64,000 nucleotides of DNA from assembly GCA_964017045.1 (NCBI GenBank), contig OZ024811.1, forward strand, positions 11,499,818 through 11,563,817, read 5' to 3'. The notes beneath the pieces are model-generated. The model saw only the letters and a list, made by a program, of their open reading frames with translations, did no database searches and was not told where the DNA came from. Shown piece by piece: positions 48,326 to 60,600 of this stretch (the first letter of the stretch is position 1; the number at the start of each line of letters is the position of its first letter). Position numbers and translations under genes: made by a program. Origin of the DNA: Omphiscola glabra. Its lineage: Eukaryota > Mollusca > Gastropoda > Lymnaeidae.

Positions 48326-48622
48326 TTTCTCTCTTTCCATTGTTCTCTGAATTAATAGTTAAGAGTATGACTTGATGAAGTACTGCCTATTTGTTATGTA
48401 CTATAAACCCGTAGATATAACACATAGTGATGCTATGTACCTGAGACTCACTAGGCATCTGAAAGTACAGGATAAATGGACGAAGTTAACAGACATCTCT
48501 AAGCAGACACCCAACAAAAAAACTCTTGCTGACAATGTGGTTTATTTCCATTCCAAGTTGTTTTTCTCCAGTTTCTTTTCTTTATTATCCAGTTCCGGTT
48601 TTCAATCCAATTTGAATCCACA

Positions 48623-51600
48623 ATGACGCTGCTATTGCTGAGCTACTTTGTTGCCGTGACAACGGTTGTGTCTGCCCGTCTGTCTGGTTACGGTTACAAC
48701 GCAGACTTTTGTAGTCGACACATTGGAGTAATAGAGGACGACGGCTCTACAAGTAAGACACAATAAAGTTACTGGGAGAAATAAGGAGTACATTTATGCT
48801 ATCATTACGTGGGAATCGTTGGGAAAGTTACAGATATAATTTAGGACATGTCATTACGTGGGAATTGTTGGGATAGTTACAGTTAGAAATTAGGACATGT
48901 CATTACGTGGGAATTGTTGGGATAGTTACAGTTAGAAATTAAGGCATGTCATTATGTGAGAGTGGTTTGGAAATTCACCGAGAATAACAAGAATGTTATC
49001 ATCTGATGGGATGAAGTTTGTCACTATAGAAAGCTATTCTACTAGTGCACCGGCGGGTGTGAAGAAAGCTATTCTACTAGTGCACCGGCGGGTGTGAAGA
49101 AAGCTATTCTACTAGTGCACCGGCGGGTGTGAAAGAAAGAGTTGATGGCTTAGTTTAACTGTTCGGCGCCATAACATTTTGGGAAGGGGCGTAAATTGAA
49201 TTGAGTGGCACCACCCGTTGTAAATACAATTTGAAAATCAAATGCATTTAACAGTTTAAGTTAATTTAGTTTTAAGCTAGTCAAAAATAATTGAGGGAGA
49301 ACAATTTATTTTTAATTTAAAATCTTCATTCCTCCCCTCCTTCTCCCACCCCCATTCCCCGCCCATCAGAACGGTCAAACAATTTTCTTTTCATTATTGA
49401 CAGAATCTCCGCCAGTGTTTGTTGATGATTTTTACGTCTTCGTTGAACAAAAACTTCTCGACAATAGCACCGTCAGTTACATAGAAGAGTACTTCTCACA
49501 GGTTTGTCGGTATGTTTAGCTCGGTGCAGCGTCAGTTACATAGAAGAGTACTTCTCACAGGTTTGTCGGTATGTTTAGCTCGGTGCAGCGTCATTTACAT
49601 AGAAGAGTACTTCTCACAGGTTTGTCGGTATGTTTAGCTCGGTGCAGCGTCAGTTACATAGAAGAGTACTTCTCACATGTGTGTCGGTATGTTTAGCTCG
49701 GTGCAGCGTCAGTTACATAGAAGAGTACTTCTCACAGGTTTGTCGGTATGTTTAGCTCGGTGCAGCGTCAGTTACATAGAAGAGTACTTCTCACAGGTGT
49801 GTCGGTATGTTTAGCTCGGTGCAGCGTAAGTTACATAGAAGAGTACTTATCACAGGTTTGTCGGTATGTTTAGCTCGGTGCAGCGTCAGTTACATAGAAG
49901 AGTACTTCTCACATGTTTTTTAGTATGCTCATCATGGCTGAGTACATTTATGCAATCAGCTATATAACTAATATTTAGGCTTGAAATAACGTGAACTTTT
50001 CTTGTGTTTTTCAAGATTTTTGTCTTGCAAGGCTTGGGGCGCCACATTTCCTGGGGGAGGGGGGCACTTATATTATGAAAATATTTCTTTAACTTATAAT
50101 ATGAAAATATTCATAATAATTTTTTTTAAATAATTTTTTTACTTATTTTATTGATCTATGACCTTGCTGAAAGGAATGATTTCTTTTTCCAGCAATCTGG
50201 TTTAGTCCACGCTTCACTGAATTCTCAAGACAACTCCATCAACTACTGGGTGGACACAGACCACGATGAGATTATCATAGTCCCACAAGGCCAGTGTAAG
50301 TCCGACATGGTGGGTGGACACTAACCTAGTGACCAGTGCACGGTGTGGGTCTGTCTTGGTGGGTTTTCATCATCGTTCCTGGTGACCAATGTAATCATAA
50401 CGTGGTGCGGGGTCACTAACCTGGTGGTCAGTTTGTAGCTTTGACGTTGATGATGGATGGATCTTACAGGCCAGGGTAAGTCAATCTGATATGGAAGGTG
50501 GATCTTACTTGTTAATGTAAGTAAATATGACGTTGAAGGGTGGATCTTACATGTCAGTGTAAGTAAATATGACGTTGAAGGGTGGATCTTACATGTCAGT
50601 GTAATTAAATATGACGTTGATGGATGGATCTTACATGCCAGTGTAAGTAAATATTATATGGTGGGTGGATCTTACATGTCAGTGTAAGTCAATATTATTT
50701 GGTAGGTGGATCTTACATGTTAATGTAAGTAAATATGACGTTGATGGATGGATCATACATGTCAGTGTAAGTAAATATGACATTGATGGGTGGATCTTAC
50801 ATGTCAGTAAAAGTAAAAATGACGTTGATGGGTGGATCTTACATGTCAGTGTAAGTAAATATGACGCTGATGGATGGATCTTACATGTCAGTGTAAGTAA
50901 ATATGACGTTGATGGGTGGATCTTACATGTCAGCGTAAGTAAATATGACGTTGATGGGTGGATCTTACATACCAGTGTAAGTAAATATGACTTTGATGGG
51001 TTGAAATTTTAATCAAATGATGAGATCATCGTATATAATCATGAATATTTAGTTTAGCTATCGTATCAATTTATTATAACAAAAATTATAATATAAAGAA
51101 ATACCTATTGCTGTGTGATGTAGTGTATACATATTTCTATTTCTATGGTATGTAGTGTGTACAGATCTCTATTTCTATGTCATGTAGGGTGTACAGATAT
51201 CTATTTCTATGGTATGTAGTGTGTACAGATCTCTATTCCTATGGGACGTAGTGTGTACAGATCTCTATTTCTATGTGACGTAGTGTGTACACATCTCTAT
51301 TTCCGTGCGATGTAGTGTGCACAGACAAAACGTACGACTTCGTGGGGACAGACCAGTACACCATGATTGGCGTGACCATTGGACCACACGATTCTCTTGA
51401 CCTCACCTCGCCGGAGGGTAAATTATCCTTTGCCCATTTTTCCTAGGCAACATTGCCATCCCTCGCATTTATTTTTAATTAACCTACTCACAGTCTCAGT
51501 GCTTTTATGAAAGAAGAAATATTTGTTTAATATTTTATCGGGAAATTTTATTTGTAAATCGTTAGGATGATTTATGAGGACGGGAGACATTTGTTTGAAT

Positions 51601-54600
51601 GTTTCTCAGGTATTTTTTTTTACTTCAAGGGAAGTTATTGGAATAATAATTGCAAATTGGTTCCAAAATTTTGTGTCCTGTCATTAATTAAATTGCATTT
51701 GAATCTACGATTGTAAATAAAATTAGATTAATACATCTATGAATCGGTGAAGCAAGTATTCGACGCATTTTTTTTAATAAAAAAAAAAGGTCTAAGAGAT
51801 AAAGCTGCCTGAAACAGTGAAATATTTTTGGAATCTACGAGTCCGAGAAGTAGGTAAATTGGTGGAAAAGACATGAAATAAAGATATGTCCAAGCTTAAC
51901 ACAAAAAAGGGAGTTAACAATAGCTTGTTTTGCTGAGTTGAATCATTTTTTTTTTAAAAATGGTTGTGAGTTGTCTAAAATTTAAATATTAAGTTGCTTT
52001 TTAAAAAAAAATGTTTTATTTAAATGATCGCTCAACGTTCACAGCATTCTTTCACTGGGGCGCCCAGGGCAGAGAGAACATCTCATACAAAGGTCCAGAC
52101 GTATCTAGAGGTAAGGTGCGTGGGGGGGGGGGGGTCTGGTATGTGAACCGGTGATGTGTGACCCCTCAGCTACAACCCCCTCCCATTTTTTAATTTTCTT
52201 GTGTGATGCAGATCTGTTTACCCTCAAACTCTTAAAATCATACAATATCATCACGAAATAGTTCAATGCATTATCTTAATAGTAATAAGTAAACATACAG
52301 TATGTATAATGTAGACTCCTCAAAAATCGTACTTTGTACGCCAAAATCGTAAGAGTAAACATGTCTGGTGATGTGTTATGATATTCAGGATGATGTGTTC
52401 ACTTTATATCATATCAACGTCTGTGCCACACTGAATCAACCTACACGTGAATCATAAGTTTTTTTGAGAACTCACTTTCAATTTCATCATCAGATTTTTG
52501 TCTATATTTCTTTTACTTTTATTGCCACCTTATGTTCCCTCCAAATTGCTACAACAATGAAAGAAAGTGTCATAAACTGAAATTATTATTTTAATAACCC
52601 CTATACCATTCAGTGCCTGTCTAAATCTATTTGCTGCCTAGCTTTGAGATATATTGCCTTATTACTATTATAATTCAGTTAAATTGTCAACAAAATGTAA
52701 AATATTTCATTCAGTTTGCTTCCTTTACGTAGAGATAAATACCGCATGCCCAACAATTATTTTAAATCTTTTGCCTTTTAAAAAAAAATAAAATCAACAC
52801 TTAACCCAAAGTCTTGCATAACTCAGGTATCGCTACGATCAAATGGTGGACTTGTGAATATGATGGATACAGAGATGCCACAACATTCACAGAGTGGCAA
52901 ATAGTTGGTAGGAAATGAACGATTGTTTCTATAGTCTTGACTTTGGCCAGTCATGAAGCATGTTCATGCCCCCGCATTTATGCTTATAATGTTGCTATAG
53001 CTCATTCCTTTTCTTTACATTTTCGCCACCTTTCAAAATTAAAATGTAGATGTTATGAGCAGAATTTGATTTAATCCGCCAACATGATTAAATTTTAAAT
53101 CCCCCCAATTTTTTCGCCAGCAGTTTGGATACGCTTATGATACTGAGATGTTTTACTGCAGATCCCACCAAGTACAGGATGCCAGCCACCAGTAGCGACG
53201 AGATGATTAATCCAGTGTTACCCATCAGCGCTGTCGTCACGGGGGTGGCCAACCACTTCCAGGGGAATCAGACCTACTTTAATTACAGGTACACAAACAG
53301 GTTTTTGGGAGAATTTGTCTTCTTTCCAATCGATTAAAACAAATCTTGCCTTTGACTTGAGTATAAAATTATGTGTAATCGATTTCTCTTTAGAAAAAGG
53401 TCGTTTTCAAGACAAGAATTCAATGCTAAGATTTCTCATTTGTAATATGCATCTAAATGTAGCGAACTAACTATTAGTTACTATAAGCAGTTACTATATG
53501 AAGTTGCTATATGCAGTTACTATATGCAGATACTAGATGCAGTTACTATATGCAGTTACTATAAGCAGCTACTATATGTGCAGTTACTATATGTGCAGTT
53601 AATATATGCAATACTATATGCAGTTACTATATGCTGTTACTATATGCAGTTACTATATGCAGTTAATATGTGCAGTTACTACGTGCAGTTACTATATGCA
53701 GTTACTATATGTGCAGTTACTATATGTGCAGTTAATATATGCAGTTACTACGTGCAGGTACTATATGCAGTTACTATGTGCAGTTACTACACGCAGTTAA
53801 TACGTGCAGTTACTTTATGCAGTTACTATATGCAGTTACTTTATTCAGGTATGACTTCGCATCTTTCAAGAGGATTCAACCTGATGATGACAATTTCCGG
53901 GTAAATACTGTTTTTGAGTGGGGATGATGGGGGTTGGGGGGGGGGGACATGCTTAAAGTGTTTGCTGTATGTAGCTTCTAACCTGCATTGCAATTTTTGC
54001 CTGAGAAATCTTTTTGGACCAGAACATTTGAACGGTTTTTGAGTAAAAATAACAGCTGAAATTTAATTTTCTAAAAAAATAAAACATGCATCCCCTAGCC
54101 CATTGCATATAAGCAGGGCCGCAGTGGGCCCCGCACTTTCATAGGCCCCGCCCCGAATTTATTTTCTAATACAAAATCTTAATTTTCACTTATTATCCTT
54201 ATCCTCTACCCAGAATGGGGCCCCGCGCAATCCGTTTCGCATAGGGCCCCGCAATTGTTAGGGTCGGCCCATTGCCTATAAGCCTATGTTACCGGTATAC
54301 AGAAAGAAACAATTAACATAAGACTTACGCCTCGACACATTAGTTTCTGAACGCTGTAATTTTCCCCCCATTTCATTACTCTCAATGTTTACATGACACC
54401 TTTACATACACAGCGTCTTCATGACCAGAGGCACAACACAATGTTCCATTTTTCCAGAAAGAAGTTACAGATTGATTTATCTAAATACGGTTTTAAAGAT
54501 GCATGAATTAAAAGATCCAATTAGAGAAGGGAAGTGTTAAATTTAAAAAAAACTTCCCTTCTCTACGGGGACGTCATTTGGGTAGGGCAGAATTTGGCAT

Positions 54601-57600
54601 CCTCCAACCCCCCCCCCTCCCCCTTTTTTTTTTTTTTTTTGAATTTGCAGATTTTATTTAAATTGGTATGTACTGTGGCGCCATCAGTAATAAAAAACTT
54701 AACAAGCCGACTAAGCTTTGGTCCACCCCCCCTCCCCCCCCACCCTTTCTGGGTTCCCCGAAAAACTTGAAATGACGCCCCCTGCTTCTCTATTTGGATT
54801 GTTTGTTTCGTGCATTTTTTTAAAAAAGCTTTATTAAAAATGCATGAAAACAAAGAATTCATCCAGAGAACGGAAGTGTGTCGACAGAAAAAAAAAACTT
54901 ATTTTAAAATTATTTCTAACGATAACTTTTTGTTTTTTTAAATTTAGAGTACATCTGATATTATTTTTAAAAAAATGTGTTTTTTTAAATCCCGATTTGA
55001 ATAAACTCTGACTACTGCTTTATGTTATTTTATGATGGTTTAATTACTTTGGCTTTAAACAGAAACTATGAATCATTCACTCTCGTGTGTTCTATTTTAC
55101 TGCGCCAGATTCCAGCCAACACTCTGTGTTTGCAAAAGCCCCAGCTGGACACGCCACTTCCGTCCATGCCAGGTTATTTCAAATTTCGCGGAGAACAAGT
55201 CGTCCAGATTTCTACAGAGTCCCAGACGCCAGACCCGGCGGATATGACGTTGACTGTAGTATGTACTTTCTAAATAACTTCTGAAACAATTGAAATGAAA
55301 GTGGTGAGCGATTTTTAACCGTAGCGCTGCTACATTTGCAGGTACCTTTGGGAAATACTAACATAATACGTTTGAAAATATATAGTTCTTGATCTATATA
55401 TGTTATATAGGTGAATGACAAAAATAAAAGACACTTTCCATAATTAAAACGGCATTTTTTTTTTATTTTGAAAATCTTTTATCTTTTTTTTTTTTTTGTA
55501 TTTATGATATGGCAATTTTAATGTGTAATTTTGTAAGGATTACCTTTCCTCTTTTGCTAAATTCACGGTATATTAAAACTCTGAAATTAAGTCCAAACCT
55601 GGTTACCTTTAGCAGGTTTTAATGATTAAAAACTCAACTTTACATATTCTAAAAACAGATCAATTTTCAAAATCAGAGAAGAAATAAAATTATTATTTAT
55701 TCTGCAAAAGGTTCAATTAGTTTTAACAAAAACACTTCATTTAAGTCGTATGTACGATCGTTTGGATCTTACTACATACTCCGACGTATATTCACTGTTC
55801 TGGAATTTGTAATCAATTTTAACAAAGACCATTTGAACCATACATATCTCATTAGGAAATGGCGTCAGCGGGCTGTCGAGCTTAAAGCTCTTTATGCCCT
55901 CCCTGGCACTACCCCCACGCCAGCCAGGCGCCGGGTTTCCTCGACGCCGGACCGCGTGGGGGCACGTCAGAGACCTCCCCGGGCGTGGACCGTCCCCACT
56001 GGCAAACGCTCGATCGGGTTTGCCGACGCAGACCCTCCCTGTCCAGAGATGTCTGGTCGACCAGTTGAAATGAAGAGATCGATAGATCGAATCATGCCCG
56101 TTGACACCCACTGTCGATTTTCGGGGGTGGGGGTGTGGGCTTTTATGTGCCGCCTCTGCAGTCAAAATGTATGGTTTTCATTTGTTTCCGCATCACAAAC
56201 TTTCAACCCTTTAAATATCCGAGGCCTCCATGGAGACGCAGGGTTGCAGGACCCACGCGACGGTTTCTGATTATATCAGAATTGTTTCTGACATAGAATA
56301 ATTTATTTAAACGGAAATGTTTAGGACACAGAATAAGTTAGACGGAAATGTTTAGGACACAGAATAAGTTAGACGGAAATGTTTAGGACACAGAATAAGC
56401 TAGACTGAAATGTTTAGGACACATAATAAGTTAGACGGAAATGTTTTGGACACAGAAGAAGTTAGACGGAAATGTTTAGGACACAGAATAAGTTAGACGA
56501 AAATGTTTAGGACACAGAATAAGTTAGATGGAAATGTTTAGGACACAGAATAAGTTAGACGGAAATGTTTAGGCATAGAATAAGTTAGACGGAAATGTTT
56601 AAGCATAGAATAAGTTAGACGGAAATGTTTAGGCATAGAATAAGTTAGACAGAAATGTTTAGGCATATAATAAGTTAGACGGAAATGTTTAGGACACAGA
56701 ATAAGTTAGACGAAAATGTTTAGGACACAGAATAAGATAGACGGAAATGTTTAGGCATAGAATAAGTAAGACGTAAATGTTTTGGCATAGAATAATTTGG
56801 AAGGAAATGTTTAGGCCATAGAAAAAAGTGTACAGCAATGTTTGGGGCATAGAAAAATGTATACAGAAATGGTTAGAGCATAGAATAATTTAGTCGGAAA
56901 TGTTTGGGGCATAGAATAATGTAGACCTAAAATGTTGAGGCATAGAAACAATTATACAGCAATGTTTAGGGCATAGAAAAATGTATACAGACAATTTTTT
57001 GACAAAAATTTGTATGCATCTATTTGTCGATGTTTGCAATCATTTCTGATGACAGGAAGAATACAAGAAAGATGATGGCTTGTATATTCAGGATGTCATC
57101 GCAACGCCAGTTACTGTCAGCACTGACAACGATAAGTCTTTCATCAGACGCGTGGATGATTTTAACACAGGTCAGTGCGAGGCGCCATGGTACGTTATCA
57201 CGTGTCAGGGTATGTTATCACGTGTCAGGGTATGTTATCACGTGTCATGGTATGTTATCACGTGTCAGGGTATGTTATCACGTGCCAGGTATGTTATCAA
57301 GAGTCAGGGTATGTTATCACGTGTCAGGGTATGTTATCACGTGTCAGGGTATGTTATCACGTGTCAGAGTATGTTATCACGTGAGGTATTTCCGACTCAT
57401 CGTGTTTTTAACAACCAAGTAGCATTAATTAAAATTTAAATTAAACAATATAAGTTCACCATGTTTCTAAACATGTTAAAGTTCCTACAACTGATACCAT
57501 CACCAGGTCTGACCTATGAGCTGGACTTGGAGTCTGGCGAGTGCCAGGTCAAGGTCATCGATGGCAACTCTGTCGATGCCATTAATATGGGCAATGGCCT

Positions 57601-60600
57601 GGTTCAGATGAAAAACTCCGATGATTTCTTCGACCTCGATCCCATGTCTTATCAATACATGGGCCTGGTAAGTGTTTTTTTTTAAAATAGTTATGTTAGA
57701 AAAAAATCCTGGCTAGCACTTAACTTTTTTGTAAGTCCAAAATTGCGCAACATTTTAAGTTGTGTTATAAACATTTTTTTTTCATGACGCTATTTGGCAA
57801 AGTCACATGTATTCCACGGACAGAGAAAAAATTATCTTGAATCGAAACTTCGGTGATTAAAAAAATTAATTGCGGCATCTTGTAGCTTTCGGACTTTAAT
57901 TTTTTAACAGGATTATAGATCATATCAGTTTCAGTTCATTTCAACACATTTATCGCATTGGTCTGTCCCCATGTCAACAGCACGAGCACCGTGGGATAAT
58001 GTGTAAAGTTTGGACGGCATTCTTCGGTCCTGACCAAACGTCACGTCCGAGATACTCTCTGTTCTCCTGGTATTTCGCTGATGTACGCCTGTTTTACTCT
58101 TAAAATTTTTTAGTTACCAACACAATACAGTTTTTTTTTTCATCATGCTATTGTAAGTAACACATCTACTGTTGGATTTAATATCAGCATATAATAAACA
58201 AGACATAATAAATATAAATGTACGCCTGTTATATTCTGGACTTTTTTAGTGACCAACACAATACAATTTTGTTCATCATGTTATTTTAAGTAACACAGCT
58301 ACTGTTTGCTTTAATATCAGCATATAATTGCCAAGACAGAATAAATATAGATGTATCTAAGTGATTTAAATGATCATTTATTAATCTTTGTGTCAAGAAT
58401 TATGACCGAAATTCTCGAAAAATCAGTTCATTAAACTAAAATAAAATTACATCAAGAATGTACTTTGTTACGTAAATAGGTAATGAAGAAAAAACTTAAA
58501 ATGGAATATTTATTAAATTTTCGCACTGTCAAGTTATGGAAAGTGTTTTTTTAAGAGAGTTTTAAAGAACATGTTTCTATGAAATGTCTATAGCAAGACT
58601 GGCTGACGTCCAATGGCTACAAGTCCCCAACTGTTATGCCCGTAGCACTAGAAGTGACCGTAGGAGATGTAAGTGTTTAGTACTTCTAGGTAATTCATGT
58701 CTTTTTCCTGCAAGTTTTAGGTTATTAGTAAGTTAGTTGAGGTAACTTTGATATATCTTCTTATTAACTAACACCTTTGTGTGGCATGCTAACGTAAGCA
58801 ACAACACAAAAACTAATTTCAGTTTTTGGATATTCATAGAGCAAAGAGTGAGTTATTCCATTAAATTAGTTTCAGTTTTGTCATCTGGCAGTGAATTAAT
58901 TCATTTCGATTGTAACCGAAAGAAGTATGTTGAATTGTTGCTAAGCTCGAATTTGTAGACGTTTTAAGCACAAAAACGAAAAATCTTGAAATATTAGTTC
59001 GTGTAGCTGGGCGTATCTTGCAACTAACTAGACGTATGTTGCAACTAGCTGGGCTTATGTTGCAACCAGCTAGGCTTATGTTGTAACCAGCTGGGCGTAT
59101 GTTGCAGCTAGCTGGGTTTATGTCGCAACTAGCTAGGCTTATGTTGCAACTAGCTAGGCTTATGTTGCAACCAGCTGGGCGTATGTTGCAGCTAGCTGGG
59201 TTTATGTCGCAACTATCTAGGCTTATGTTGCAACTAGCTAGGCTTATGTTGCAACCAGCTGGGCGTATGTTGCAGCTAGCTGGGTTTATGTCGCAACTAG
59301 CAAGGCTTATGTTTTAACTAGATAGGCTTATGTTGCAACCAGCTGGGTGCATGTTGCAACTATCTGGGCTTATGTTGCAACTAGCTACGGTTAAGTTGCA
59401 CGTGAGAAAATTAATGTCGAGCCTCTGTAACTTAATTCTTTCTTTTATTTCTGAACTACTGAGTTGATTTAAGTCGTCACGTCTTTTCCCCAGAAATACA
59501 CTCAGTTTAATATATTTGAGTGGGCCACAGATGAACAGGAGGATCTTTTGGATCTGTCCACATGTTTCGAACAAAAGAGTACTATGAACATAGAGGTTCA
59601 TTTTAATGGTAAGGTTGTAGATGATTACCATGAATATAGAGGTTCATTTTAATGGTATGGTTGTAGATGATTACCATGAATATAGAGGTTCATTTTAATG
59701 GTAAGTTTGTAGATGATTACCATGAATGTAGAGGTTCATTTTAATGGTAAGGTTGTAAATGATTGCCATGAATATAGAGGTTCAATGTTGGGGTAAGATT
59801 GTAGAAAACTATTGGTTATGAGCGAATTGGTTATGCCTGGATTCAGACAAAACAGATCAGAATTTTTCATCATCAGATGCCTATTAGAGAAATGTTATGA
59901 ATATAATATCCCAGTGCTCTTTGTGGACAATAAAATGGCCTATGGCAGCATCAAAAGAAAATATCTATATGCCACTCTACGGGAGTTTCGCATACTCAAC
60001 AAACTGACAAGACTGATGATACATGTAACATTGAACAACTCAAAAAGCAAAGGGGAATATCGAAGGGAATTTCAGTTTAGACCAGGCCTAAGACAGGGAG
60101 ACTCATTGTCTTGTATGCTATCGAACCTAACAGAGGAGCAATGACATAATATTTTCTGAGGGAAACCCAAGAAGACATTAAAATTAGAAATCAGACTTCG
60201 AGGGAAAAAAAAAAGGCAATCAATTCAAACACCTAAGATATTTATTAAATGAAAGAAACGAATTATTAACAGAAATATAAGAAATAATATCAGCCGGAAA
60301 CAGGACATACTTCAGTAGTTAGAATATACAAGAGGATCAAAGAAAACTATTTATAAAACTGTAATCAGACCATTTGTAACACATGCAAAGTGAAACTTTG
60401 AACCAAACAAAAACGGCAGAAAACCTATTGAACACATGGGTAAGAAAAGTTCTCAGGAAAATATATGAAACAACAAAGGATGAATATGGATGGAGAATAC
60501 GAACCAACCATGAATTGTACAGTCAGGATCCCACGATAGTAGCAGAAATAAAAAAAGGGCAGGCTACGCTGGGCAGGAGACTTAGAGAGAATGCCAAATG

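Noticed and set aside
50665..51012. 115-codon ORF of DGWILHVSVSKYD repeats
   Set aside because: 42-bp unit divisible by 3 in intron 3; no link to the neighbouring exon frames.
57175..57385. Counting the E-box array among donor-copying arrays
   Set aside because: The unit GTATGTTATCACGTGTCAGG begins near the donor but does not reproduce the ACACAG/GTCAGTG junction convincingly.
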